From an uncultured Bacillus sp. (GTDB taxonomy: Bacteria; Bacillota; Bacilli; Bacillales; DSM-1321), in assembly GCA_934215995.1 (NCBI GenBank), contig CAKQBC010000120.1:1-7217 (forward strand): DNA of 7,217 nucleotides. Reading direction: 5' to 3'. Below are positions 1 through 6,973 of this stretch, piece after piece (within the stretch, counting starts at the first letter, position 1; each line of letters starts with the position of its first letter). The position numbers and the translations under genes are program-made. Under the pieces are notes generated by a model that was given only the letters and a program-made list of their open reading frames with translations, was not told the origin of the DNA and searched no databases.

Positions 1-55
1 GAGTTGGTAAACTTCTATTTTTCCTTGATGGTTATTGTGATAAAGGAGAAGAAAG
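1..55 (+). other. Upstream spacer with nupO ribosome binding site
   Basis: This is the end of whatever precedes the ABC operon. A Shine-Dalgarno site AAAGGAG lies at 42-48, 7 nt before the ATG at 56, and supports that start. No promoter pair or terminator hairpin is visible. Stop codons occur in one frame at 8-10, 26-28, 38-40 and 41-43, so an upstream gene could end here, but which frame is used cannot be decided. In Bacillus the gene before this ATPase encodes the BMP-family nucleoside-binding lipoprotein; that placement is inference. Confidence 0.5.
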
Positions 56-1588
56 ATGTCTGATTATATTGTAGAAATGAAACATATAACCAAACGATTC
101 CCTGGAATAACAGCGAATGATGATGTATCGATTGCTATAAAAAAAGGGGAAATATTCGCTTTGCTCGGAGAGAATGGAGCGGGTAAATCAACATTGATGA
201 GTATGCTGGGCGGTATGTATGAACCGGATGAAGGGGACATTTATATCCGAGGCGAGAAAGTGAAAATCAGTTCGCCTAACCATGCGGCGAAGCTCAACAT
301 AGGAATGGTCCATCAGCACTTTAAATTAGTCTCTGATTATACGATTACAGAGAATATCATTTTAGGGATCGAGCCGATCAAGAAGTGGGCAGGCCTTTTT
401 CCGTATGTGGATATCCGTAATGCCGAGCGGAAAATTAAAGAACTGTCCAAAAGCTTCGGGCTGGAAGTTGACCCGGCGAAAAAAGTGGCAGACCTGACTG
501 TCTCTATGCAGCAGCGGGTGGAAATTCTCAAGGTGCTCTACAGGGAAGCGGAAATCCTTATCTTTGATGAACCGACTGCCGTCCTGACACCCCAGGAAAT
601 TGAGTACTTGCTCAATATTATTGAAGGATTGCGGAACGCCGGAAAAACAATCATCCTGATTACGCATAAGCTTGAAGAAATCAAAAAAGTGGCGGATCGC
701 TGTGCAGTATTGAACAAGGGGAAATTGGTCGATGTCCTGGATGTCAAAACAACATCAGTTAATCATATGGCTCGATTGATGGTAGGCAGAGAGGTGAATT
801 TTGAAGCTGAAAAATCGCCTGCCCGGTTCAATGAAGAAGTATTGAAGGTAGAACATCTGACCGTTAAAAATGAAGATGGGTTTGAAGTGGTGAAAGATGT
901 ATCCTTTACCATCCGCAGCGGTGAAATATTCGCCATCGCCGGGGTTGCCGATAATGGCCAGGTTGAAATAGCGGATTGCATTGCCGGATTGACAAAGGCA
1001 AGCGGAGGAAAAATACTCCTTCAAGGCAAGGACATTACGAATGAGGGAATACGAAGCAGAACTGAAACAGGTATTTCCTATATACCGGAAGACAGACAAA
1101 GCTATGGATTGGTTCTGGACTTTGACCTGGCAACAAACCTGGCGTTAAAGCAGTATTACAGGGAGCCTTTTTCCACGAAAGGAATCTTGAAGAAAGAGGA
1201 ATTTGACCAATTTGGCACGGAGATGGTCGGCAAATACGATATCAGAAGCGGGCAGGGAATCAAGACGCAAGTCCGTTCAATGAGCGGCGGCAATCAGCAG
1301 AAAGCCATCATAGCCCGTGAAATTGAATTGCAATCGCCGCTTATGATCTTTGTTCAGCCAACACGTGGAGTGGACATTGGTGCCATTGAAAATATCCATA
1401 AGATGATTATCCGTGAACGTGACCAAGGAAAAGCGATTTTGCTCATTTCCCTTGAGTTGGATGAAATCATGAATGTAGCGGATACGATCGGTGTTATCTA
1501 TAATGGCCAACTTCAAAAGATTGCCAGCAGAGAATCGTTGACGACGAATGAAGTCGGTGAGTATATGATGGGGGCAAAACATGAGTAA
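56..1588 (+). CDS. nupO: Nucleoside ABC transporter, double-domain ATP-binding protein (NupO/BmpA-system type)
   Basis: This is the cytoplasmic motor of an ABC importer of the carbohydrate/nucleoside (CUT2-like) class; it hydrolyses ATP to drive uptake through the two permeases encoded next. The protein is 510 residues with two fused ABC domains. Domain 1 has Walker A GENGAGKST (38-46), Q-loop Gln87, Walker B ILIFDEP (167-173) and switch His205, but a degenerate signature VSMQQ (149-153). Domain 2 has a degenerate Walker A, GVADNGQVE (297-305), lacking the Lys-Ser pair. It also has PEDR (345-348), an intact signature MSGGNQQ (410-416), QPTRGVD (435-441) without the catalytic Asp-Glu, and Ser466 where the switch His would be. 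This asymmetry is normal for the RbsA/MglA/NupO family. Length and domain order fit B. subtilis NupO (formerly YufO), part of a guanosine importer. The start at 56 is supported by AAAGGAG at 42-48. It overlaps the next gene by 8 nt. The exact substrate (guanosine, purine nucleosides or nucleosides in general) cannot be read from the sequence. Confidence 0.9.
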   Translation: MSDYIVEMKHITKRFPGITANDDVSIAIKKGEIFALLGENGAGKSTLMSMLGGMYEPDEGDIYIRGEKVKISSPNHAAKLNIGMVHQHFKLVSDYTITENIILGIEPIKKWAGLFPYVDIRNAERKIKELSKSFGLEVDPAKKVADLTVSMQQRVEILKVLYREAEILIFDEPTAVLTPQEIEYLLNIIEGLRNAGKTIILITHKLEEIKKVADRCAVLNKGKLVDVLDVKTTSVNHMARLMVGREVNFEAEKSPARFNEEVLKVEHLTVKNEDGFEVVKDVSFTIRSGEIFAIAGVADNGQVEIADCIAGLTKASGGKILLQGKDITNEGIRSRTETGISYIPEDRQSYGLVLDFDLATNLALKQYYREPFSTKGILKKEEFDQFGTEMVGKYDIRSGQGIKTQVRSMSGGNQQKAIIAREIELQSPLMIFVQPTRGVDIGAIENIHKMIIRERDQGKAILLISLELDEIMNVADTIGVIYNGQLQKIASRESLTTNEVGEYMMGAKHE

Positions 1589-2738
1589 AGTGAAAAAGAA
1601 AAAAAGTATAAAGTATAGTCTTATACGGCCAATAAGCAACGAGAAATGGCAATCGATCACGATTCCATTGGCAGCCATATTCATAAGTTTCATCGCTGCA
1701 GCTATTGTTATCCTTCTGATCGGCAAAAATCCCTTGCAGGCGTTTTACAACTTATTCCAAGGTGCAGGCATCTTGCCGAAGCCGGTTTATGCCGGCTATA
1801 AAAGCATGCTGACTGATTTTCTGAGCTTGCTGAACGCCATGACGCCGCTGATATTTGCCAGCTTGGCAGTCGCTGTTGCGTTGAGAGCGGGGCTATTCAA
1901 CATCGGGGTTGCCGGACAAATGCTCGTCTCCGGTTTTTTTGCGACGGTCATTGTCGGATACAGCGGGTTGGATGCCATCATCGCAAAGCCGCTCGTACTG
2001 GTAATCGGTATTGCAGCCGGGGGGCTGATGGGAGGACTGGTCGGCTGGCTGAAATATAGATTCAACATCAATGAAGTCGTATCGACGATTATGCTGAACT
2101 ATATAGCCCAATATGTCATCAGCTTCTTCATTCAGATGTATTATATCGACCCTGTCTCCAGGCAATCCCAATATATTTCCGAAGCAGCAAGATTGACGCT
2201 TGTGAACGTCGAAGCGGGAAATCTGAAAATGGATATTCCATTGGGCTTTGTTTTAGCTATCCTTACAGCTTTGTTTATTAAGTTTGTTATGGATAAAACA
2301 GTGGTTGGTTTTGAATTGAAAGCGGTAGGATCCAACCGCAAGGCAGCAAAATATGCAGGGATCAATGTCGGCAGGAATACTGTCCTGGCCATGGTTATCT
2401 CAGGCGCGCTGGCTGGCCTTGCAGGTGTCACTTATTATTTGGGGTATTTCGCTTCCATCCAGCCAAAAGTATTAACAGATATCGGCTTTGATTCGATTGC
2501 CGTATCCTTGCTCGGAAACTCTCATCCGATCGGTGTCATTTTTTCTTCCTTTTTAGTTTCAGTTATTGACCAGGGAAGCACATACATGAGTTCGCAGGCT
2601 GGAATCAGGCAAGAAATCTCTTCGGTGATTGTCGGCATGATTCTGTTGTTCAGTGCATGTGGCGCATACATGAAATATAAAGTCAGCCGCCTAAAAGAAA
2701 AGGAAAAAGAAGCATACCGAAAGGAGAGTGAAGCATAA
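1581..2738 (+). CDS. nupP: Nucleoside ABC transporter, permease subunit 1 (NupP type)
   Basis: This is an integral membrane permease of the branched-chain amino acid/ribose/nucleoside ABC permease family (BPD_transp_2). It pairs with the next gene product to form the translocation pathway driven by the upstream ATPase. The protein is 385 residues. A Lys-rich cytoplasmic N-terminus (residues 3-11) precedes a first hydrophobic helix at about 28-48. A further run of membrane helices carries the family motif GLFNIGVAGQ (104-113). A cytoplasmic loop ELKAVGSNRKAAKYAG (245-260) corresponds to the ATPase-coupling loop. The tail is highly charged (Lys/Glu-rich). The ATG at 1581 lies inside the end of nupO (8-nt overlap) and follows a weak GGGGG site at 1570-1574, which suggests translational coupling. 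The last base is shared with the next start (TAATG). Family and position match B. subtilis NupP (formerly YufP). Confidence 0.88.
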   Translation: MSKVKKKKSIKYSLIRPISNEKWQSITIPLAAIFISFIAAAIVILLIGKNPLQAFYNLFQGAGILPKPVYAGYKSMLTDFLSLLNAMTPLIFASLAVAVALRAGLFNIGVAGQMLVSGFFATVIVGYSGLDAIIAKPLVLVIGIAAGGLMGGLVGWLKYRFNINEVVSTIMLNYIAQYVISFFIQMYYIDPVSRQSQYISEAARLTLVNVEAGNLKMDIPLGFVLAILTALFIKFVMDKTVVGFELKAVGSNRKAAKYAGINVGRNTVLAMVISGALAGLAGVTYYLGYFASIQPKVLTDIGFDSIAVSLLGNSHPIGVIFSSFLVSVIDQGSTYMSSQAGIRQEISSVIVGMILLFSACGAYMKYKVSRLKEKEKEAYRKESEA

Positions 2739-3697
2739 TGGATACAGTAATTATCGATGGTTTATCCTTTGCCCTTCCTCTTTTTATCATTGCTATAGGC
2801 GGTATATATAGTGAGAAGAGTGGGATTACCAATCTGGCACTGGAAGGCTTTCAAGGTTTTGGGGCATTCATCGGGGCGCTGTCAGCTGTTTTGATCGCAA
2901 ATGCTTTTGGTACGGATGTCCAGGATTTATTTTACGTGGCGCTGCTGTTCGCGATGATCGGCGGGATGGCTTTTTCCGTTATCCATGCTGTGCTAAGCAT
3001 CAAGTTCAAGGCTGACCAAGTGATCAGCGGTGTTGTCATCAATATTTTGGCGCTGGCACTTACGACTTTCCTGACGACACAGCTCAATTCACTTCTGTTC
3101 GGGACAGCTTCGGACAAGTTCCAGCTGGGCGTTATGGAGCGTTTCACGATTGAAGGGCTGGCGGATATTCCGGTGATCGGCGCGTTCTTCACGAATGTTT
3201 ATCCGTTCGAAGTGATAATCATCGTGATAGCGATCTTTGCCTGGTATCTATTATATAAAACGAAATTCGGCATGCGCCTGCGGGCCTGCGGGGAAAACCC
3301 CCATTCCGTTGACGCTGCCGGTGTGGATGTTTCAAGAATCAGATTTACGGCTGTATTGATCTCAGGCTTATTGTCAGGCTTGGGCGGGATGTGCTTTGCT
3401 TATTCCATTTCAGCCAACTTTTCATCAAGCATTTACATGGGGTACGGCTTCCTGGCGATTGCAGCCCTGATTTTCGGAAACTGGCATATTCTCCCGACTT
3501 TCGCTGCCTGCCTTCTATTCGGTTTCGCCAAATCGGGAGGGGCTTATTTTGCCCAGGCAATGGCGTTGCCGAGCAGCTACACAGATCTATTCATGATTCT
3601 GCCGTATGTACTGACCCTGTTATTGTTGATTTTCTTCTCTAAATCAAACCGTGCTCCTCGGGCATTAGGGGAGATTTATGATAAAGGGAAAAGGTAA
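2738..3697 (+). CDS. nupQ: Nucleoside ABC transporter, permease subunit 2 (NupQ type)
   Basis: This is the second integral membrane permease of the nucleoside importer and the expected heterodimer partner of the preceding permease. It has 319 residues and is almost entirely hydrophobic, with about eight or more predicted membrane helices. Near the N-terminus it carries SGITNLALEGF (28-38), the counterpart of the GLFNIGVAGQ motif in the partner. A cytoplasmic loop KTKFGMRLRACGENPHSVDA (174-193) resembles the ATPase-contact loop of the family. The C-terminus ends in a short basic tail. The ATG at 2738 overlaps the preceding TAA by one base and has a good AAGGAGAG site at 2721-2728 with a 9-nt spacer, so the start is secure. 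Length, gene order and sequence fit B. subtilis NupQ (formerly YufQ). It is the last gene of the visible block; no strong terminator follows. Confidence 0.88.
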   Translation: MDTVIIDGLSFALPLFIIAIGGIYSEKSGITNLALEGFQGFGAFIGALSAVLIANAFGTDVQDLFYVALLFAMIGGMAFSVIHAVLSIKFKADQVISGVVINILALALTTFLTTQLNSLLFGTASDKFQLGVMERFTIEGLADIPVIGAFFTNVYPFEVIIIVIAIFAWYLLYKTKFGMRLRACGENPHSVDAAGVDVSRIRFTAVLISGLLSGLGGMCFAYSISANFSSSIYMGYGFLAIAALIFGNWHILPTFAACLLFGFAKSGGAYFAQAMALPSSYTDLFMILPYVLTLLLLIFFSKSNRAPRALGEIYDKGKR

Positions 3698-3955
3698 CTA
3701 AATAGATTTGTTCTGTTTCTTTCGGGGAACATGATTACATTTGGTTGACGGAACGTGTGAGTGAACGCCGATTGCCGTCACCCCCTTCTAGATCGGGATA
3801 TGATAGAAACGGCAACAAACTCTTCTGTTTGTCCTTTTATTGTTCTTCAAAGGAATATATGAACATAGTATATATTTGCAGATTACCGCCTATACATGTA
3901 CATGGCAGATCAGGCCCTGATTTCAAGAAACCATATTTAAACGATAAAAATACCG
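3698..3955. other. Gene-free intergenic stretch between nupQ and the codBA promoter
   Basis: I see no convincing gene here. The longest open frame on the + strand (3745-4011) has no good ribosome binding site, no recognisable composition and runs into the codB promoter and PyrR loop. The stretch contains a weak hairpin at 3815-3832, a perfect 10-nt palindrome CATGTACATG at 3895-3904, and an inverted repeat ATCAGG-C-CCTGAT at 3909-3921. None of these can be assigned a function with confidence. Confidence 0.5.
3815..3839 (+). terminator. Possible weak terminator after nupQ
   Basis: ACAAAC (3815-3820) can pair with GTTTGT (3827-3832) over a 6-nt loop, followed by a T-rich stretch CCTTTTAT. The stem is only 6 bp, AT-rich, and the T tract is interrupted. 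At best it is an inefficient terminator about 120 nt after nupQ, so read-through into the cod leader is possible. Confidence 0.25.
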
Positions 3956-3987
3956 TTGCATTAAGTGGATTTACCTGTTACTATAAT
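3956..3987 (+). promoter_or_regulatory. Putative sigma-A promoter of codBA
   Basis: A perfect -10 box TATAAT sits at 3982-3987. The best -35 candidate is TTGCAT at 3956-3961, but its 20-nt spacer is longer than the usual 16-18, and no extended -10 TG is present at the right place. Transcription would start near 3993-3995. That puts the PyrR-binding stem at the very 5' end of the transcript, as is typical for pyr attenuators. The placement supports the -10 call more than the -35 does. Confidence 0.55.
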
Positions 3988-4056
3988 ATCAATTTAAATG
4001 AGAACCTTTAAGTACAGTCCAGAGAGGCTGACAAGGTGGGCGATATTCTGTTTGGA

Positions 4057-4099
4057 GAACATATTGGTAAACATATATATTATGTGTACCAATATGTTC
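4057..4099 (+). repeat. 13-bp perfect hairpin nested inside the antiterminator
   Basis: GAACATATTGGTA (4057-4069) is the exact reverse complement of TACCAATATGTTC (4087-4099). The 17-nt loop contains a further ACAT/ATGT pairing (4071-4074 with 4082-4085) after one mismatch. It lies between the two antiterminator strands. It would bring them close together in either regulatory state, so it is probably a structural spacer, not a switch. It has no T tract and is not a terminator. Confidence 0.8.
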
Positions 4100-4113
4100 A
4101 TTTCTGACATTTT

Positions 4114-4146
4114 CCACCTGTCACTTTGTGGCAGGTGGTTTTTTTT
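4114..4146 (+). terminator. Regulated intrinsic terminator of the codBA leader
   Basis: CCACCTGTCAC (4114-4124) pairs with GTGGCAGGTGG (4128-4138): 11 pairs including one T-G wobble, closed by a 3-nt TTT loop. Eight T residues (4139-4146) follow directly. It lies 34 nt before the codB start and before its ribosome binding site, so it controls entry into the operon. Its left arm is also the right arm of the antiterminator. Confidence 0.93.
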
Positions 4147-4167
4147 GCTCACCAAGACTAAAAACTT

Positions 4168-4174
4168 GGGAGGA
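4168..4174 (+). promoter_or_regulatory. codB ribosome binding site
   Basis: GGGAGGA lies 6 nt before the ATG at 4181 and fixes that start. The same frame is open back to 3998, but that extension would run through the PyrR loop and the terminator and is not coding. The first two G residues overlap CTTGG (4165-4169), which could pair weakly with CCAAG (4152-4156). Confidence 0.85.
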
Positions 4175-4180
4175 ACAAAA

Positions 4181-5455
4181 ATGCAAATAAAAGACAAAGA
4201 TTTTTCATTTCAATCAGTGCCTAAAGAAAACCGCAACAGCTTCCTTAAAATGCTTGTTGTTATGCTGGGCTTCACATTCTATTCAGCGAGCATGTGGGCA
4301 GGCGGATCATTGGGTGAAGGATTGACATTTATGCAACTGATGGGTGTCATTTTACTGGGGAACCTAGTACTGGGGGCATTTACCGGGGCATTAAGTTATA
4401 TTGCAGCAAAAACAGGGTTATCGACTCACTTGCTGGCACAGTATAGCTTCGGCGAAAAAGGAGCATATATCTCTTCATTCATGTTATCAGCAACACAAGT
4501 CGGCTGGTTCGGTGTGGGCCTGGGGATGTTTGCTTATCCGGTTTCTAAATTGACGGGTCTTCCGCTCGTACCCATTGTCATCATTACAGGGATTTTAATG
4601 ACAGCCACTGCTTATTTCGGTATGAAGGCTCTGACAATATTAAGTTTTATTGCTGTACCGGCTATTGCCATTCTAGGTTCGATAAGCGCAAATATGGCCG
4701 TTGCCGATTTGGGAGGAATGGATTCACTATTCGCCTACAAACCTGAAACAACATTAACATTGGCGGCAGCTTTGACAATTACAATCGGTTCGTTTATCAG
4801 CGGCGGTACATTAACCCCTGACTTTGCACGCTATGCAAAATCAGGAAAGCATGCAGTAACAACAACAGTCATTGCCTTTTTCTTGGGAAATACATTAATG
4901 TTCTTGTTTGGTGCAATTGGTGTGATTGCAACAGGCCACAATGACATTTCAGACGTAATGATTACGCAAGGGCTTCTATTGCCGGCGGTTCTGGTGCTCG
5001 GGTTAAACATTTGGACAACAAACGATAACTCTCTTTATGCGTCCGGGCTCGGTTTTGCAACAATGTTCAAGAAGCCGAAGGTATTCATGGTTATGATGAA
5101 CGGTACGATCGGTACAGTGTTTGCCATCGTTCTTTATAACAATTTTACAAGCTGGCTAACATTCCTGGGATCAACCTTGCCTGCAATCGGATCCATCATT
5201 ATTGTGGATTTCTTCTTGATCAAAAACAGGCAATACATTGATTATGAGAAGGCAAATATTGCAAAAGTGCATATCCCGGCCATCATTGCGTGGGCTGTGG
5301 GGGTTATTTCCGGATTGACATTGCCGGGTATCGCTCCGCTAAACACATTATTTATCAGCGGAATCGTATACGTAATGGCTGTTAGGCTAATGAAAACAAC
5401 AGTTGTTACGGAAATGGCAGAGGAGGAAGAATGCTATTATGAAAAAGTGGGCTAA
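4181..5455 (+). CDS. codB: Cytosine permease (NCS1 family)
   Basis: This inner-membrane transporter of the nucleobase:cation symporter-1 family is expected to import cytosine with a cation. The protein is 424 residues, close to the roughly 419 of E. coli CodB, and is hydrophobic throughout with a pattern fitting about 12 membrane helices. Family features include the N-terminal SVPKENRN (12-19), TQVGWFGVG (105-113) in the third-helix region, TPDFARYAK (212-220) and [11 protein letters not shown] (276-286), a signature stretch of CodB-type proteins. The C-terminus is an acidic tail (TEMAEEEE) that overlaps the next gene by 17 nt. The start at 4181 is set by GGGAGGA at 4168-4174. The adjoining cytosine deaminase gene makes cytosine by far the likeliest substrate; a related base such as isocytosine or 5-methylcytosine cannot be excluded. 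Expression is expected to fall with high UMP through the PyrR leader. Confidence 0.93.
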   Translation: MQIKDKDFSFQSVPKENRNSFLKMLVVMLGFTFYSASMWAGGSLGEGLTFMQLMGVILLGNLVLGAFTGALSYIAAKTGLSTHLLAQYSFGEKGAYISSFMLSATQVGWFGVGLGMFAYPVSKLTGLPLVPIVIITGILMTATAYFGMKALTILSFIAVPAIAILGSISANMAVADLGGMDSLFAYKPETTLTLAAALTITIGSFISGGTLTPDFARYAKSGKHAVTTTVIAFFLGNTLMFLFGAIGVIATGHNDISDVMITQGLLLPAVLVLGLNIWTTNDNSLYASGLGFATMFKKPKVFMVMMNGTIGTVFAIVLYNNFTSWLTFLGSTLPAIGSIIIVDFFLIKNRQYIDYEKANIAKVHIPAIIAWAVGVISGLTLPGIAPLNTLFISGIVYVMAVRLMKTTVVTEMAEEEECYYEKVG

Positions 5456-6704
5456 TGCTGCGATCTTCGGCAGGGAAGGTTTATGGGATCTGTTAATAGA
5501 AAACGGATCGTTTTTGAAAATTGTCAAAGCGGGCACAAGCGACTTTGACAGCTGTGAAACAATCGATTTAAGCGGGAAACTGGTTTGTGCGCCATTTATT
5601 GAACCGCATATCCATCTGGATACGACCTTAACGGCAGGACAGCCGCGCTGGAATGAGAGCGGGACATTATTTGAAGGGATCCAATGCTGGTCTGAACGAA
5701 AAGAATTTCTGACAAAAGAGGATGTAAAAGAGCGTGCCAAAAAAGCCCTTGGCTGGCAAATCGCGAACGGAATAGGCGCTGTGCGTACACATGTTGACAC
5801 AACTGATCCATCTTTAGTGGCTTTGGAAGCCATGCTGGAAGTAAAGGAAGAAATGAAAGACTTTGTTGATTTACAAATTGTCGCTTTCCCTCAGGAAGGC
5901 CTCATTTCTTACCGGAACGGCCTGGAACTGGTAGAGGAAGCGTTAAAAATGGGGGCTGATATTGTTGGGGGCATCCCGCACTTCGAGTTCACGCGTGAAG
6001 ACGGCGTTCAATCGATCCGCGAGATTTTTCAATTGGCAATGAAATACGACAAGCCGATTGATATTCATTGCGATGAAATTGATGATGAACAATCCCGCCA
6101 CGTGGAAGTGGTGGCACGGGAAACGATCATGAACGATTACCAAGGCCGTGTAACAGCAAGCCATACGACGGCTATGGGTTCCTATAATGATGCTTACACA
6201 TATAAATTAATGCGTGTACTAAGGCTTGCTGAATTGAACTTTGTGGCGAATCCGCTAGTGAACATCCATCTACAGGGGCGTTTCGACACCTATCCAAAAC
6301 GCCGCGGCCTAACGCGTGTAAAAGAGCTTGACCAGAACGGATTAAATGTTTGCTTCGGCCATGATGACATCATGGATCCATGGTATCCGATCGGAAACGG
6401 CAATATGCTGCAAGTGCTGCATATGGGCTTACATGCTTCACAGTTAATGGGCTATAGTGATATTGCAAACAGTTTACGTTTTGTGACTGATAACAGCGCT
6501 AAAGCATTGAACCTTGAAAACTACGGTGTTGCGGAAGGAAATCCGGCAAACTTCGTTGTGCTGAATGCGAAAGATGGCTATCATGCTCTTCGCCTGCAAG
6601 CAGAGATCCTTTACTCTGTCCGGAACGGGAAAGTGATCGCTGAAACAAAGCCTCGCGAGACGAACGTTTTCCTGCCGGAACAGAAGAGTATTGCTTTTAT
6701 GTGA
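5439..6704 (+). CDS. codA: Cytosine deaminase
   Basis: This cytoplasmic metal-dependent amidohydrolase converts cytosine to uracil and ammonia, feeding uracil into UMP by way of uracil phosphoribosyltransferase. The protein is 421 residues (E. coli CodA has 427), and catalytic positions match with a constant offset of four. Metal ligands are His57 and His59 in EPHIHLD, His210 in HCDE, and Asp309 in [11 protein letters not shown]. The proton-shuttling Glu is Glu213, His242 lies in SHTTAMG, and Gln152 in FPQEG is the substrate-binding Gln. Asp310 and Trp315 match E. coli Asp314 and Trp319. No key residue is missing. I chose the ATG at 5439 ([10 protein letters not shown]). The frame is open back to 5403, but that would only extend it inside codB. 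The Shine-Dalgarno AGGAGG at 5421-5426 is 12 nt away, slightly long. The 17-nt overlap with codB points to coupled translation. The family also contains isocytosine and other deaminases, but the neighbour and residues favour cytosine. Confidence 0.94.
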   Translation: MKKWANAAIFGREGLWDLLIENGSFLKIVKAGTSDFDSCETIDLSGKLVCAPFIEPHIHLDTTLTAGQPRWNESGTLFEGIQCWSERKEFLTKEDVKERAKKALGWQIANGIGAVRTHVDTTDPSLVALEAMLEVKEEMKDFVDLQIVAFPQEGLISYRNGLELVEEALKMGADIVGGIPHFEFTREDGVQSIREIFQLAMKYDKPIDIHCDEIDDEQSRHVEVVARETIMNDYQGRVTASHTTAMGSYNDAYTYKLMRVLRLAELNFVANPLVNIHLQGRFDTYPKRRGLTRVKELDQNGLNVCFGHDDIMDPWYPIGNGNMLQVLHMGLHASQLMGYSDIANSLRFVTDNSAKALNLENYGVAEGNPANFVVLNAKDGYHALRLQAEILYSVRNGKVIAETKPRETNVFLPEQKSIAFM

Positions 6705-6764
6705 AAAATGAAGGAATTTATCCGTCTCTATAAAGAGATTCAATTAGCAATAATACTGCTTATA

Positions 6765-6796
6765 AAAAAGACGTGTGGATTGGTACACGTCTTTTT
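6765..6796 (+). terminator. Intrinsic terminator after codA
   Basis: AAAAAGACGTGT (6765-6776) pairs perfectly with ACACGTCTTTTT (6785-6796), a 12-bp stem with an 8-nt loop, and the T run forms the 3' arm. It lies 60 nt after the codA stop. The A run on the left arm means it could also work on the opposite strand. Confidence 0.88.
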
Positions 6797-6963
6797 CGTA
6801 TTCATAGTTTTTTAGAACGTTTTATCTCTTTTGCGGGGCCTCATCAACCATCAGCGTATAGTCATCGCAGGGGCATGATGGAACCCGATTCCCTCAAAAC
6901 CTTGATATTATCTCCCTTTATGTTTACCTGGATTAGCCGTTATACGAATTTACTCTTGTTTTA
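6797..6963. other. Gene-free stretch between codA terminator and next promoter
   Basis: This is AT-rich sequence with no supportable gene. A + strand open frame covering 6773-6964 starts inside the terminator stem, lacks a ribosome binding site and encodes nothing recognisable. No repeat, RNA gene or remnant of a known family was identified. Confidence 0.5.
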
Positions 6964-6973
6964 AATTTTTCTG

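Larger units (their letters stand above)
4004..4146 (+). promoter_or_regulatory. PyrR-dependent transcription attenuator in the codBA leader
   Basis: This leader RNA has the three parts of a PyrR attenuator. The PyrR-binding anti-antiterminator spans 4004-4037: ACCTT (4004-4008) pairs with AAGGT (4033-4037). The loop AGUCCAGAGAGGCU (4016-4029) matches the published PyrR consensus ARUCCNGNGAGGYU at every position. The antiterminator pairs TGACAAGGTGG (4029-4039, one bulged A) with CCACCTGTCA (4114-4123), and the terminator is at 4114-4146. The binding stem and antiterminator share 4029-4037, and the antiterminator and terminator share 4114-4123, so the states exclude one another. By known B. 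subtilis PyrR behaviour, UMP-bound PyrR stabilises the first hairpin, frees the terminator and lowers expression. With low UMP the antiterminator forms and codBA is read. The pairing is seen in the sequence; the regulation follows from the family. Confidence 0.92.

Noticed and set aside
1277..1726. 149-codon open frame on the - strand across the nupO/nupP junction
   Set aside because: It lies opposite two clear coding sequences, has no recognisable domain or ribosome binding site, and its composition mirrors the opposite-strand genes.
3745..4011. 88-codon open frame on the + strand in the nupQ-codB gap
   Set aside because: It has no ribosome binding site and low-quality composition, overlaps the codBA promoter, and ends inside the PyrR-binding stem.
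4004..4146. Purine or other metabolite riboswitch in the codB leader
   Set aside because: The conserved loop is the PyrR protein-binding motif, and no three-way junction of the purine aptamer type is present.
3998..4180. N-terminal extension of codB by 61 codons to an upstream ATG
   Set aside because: It would translate the PyrR loop, the antiterminator and the terminator T tract. The extra residues do not fit the NCS1 family, and the ATG at 4181 has an excellent ribosome binding site and gives the family's usual length.
5403..5438. Earlier in-frame start for codA
   Set aside because: It would add 12 basic residues lying wholly inside the codB coding end with no ribosome binding site. The start at 5439 aligns with the usual CodA N-terminus length.
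5387..5833. 148-codon open frame on the - strand opposite codA
   Set aside because: It is antisense to conserved codA residues including the metal-binding EPHIHLD region, and the translation shows no family features.
6725..6738. Second hairpin TCTCT-ATAA-AGAGA after codA as a terminator
   Set aside because: It has only 5 bp and no T tract follows; the real terminator is at 6765-6796.
6773..6964. 63-codon open frame on the + strand after codA
   Set aside because: It starts inside the terminator stem, has no ribosome binding site and shows no recognisable protein features.
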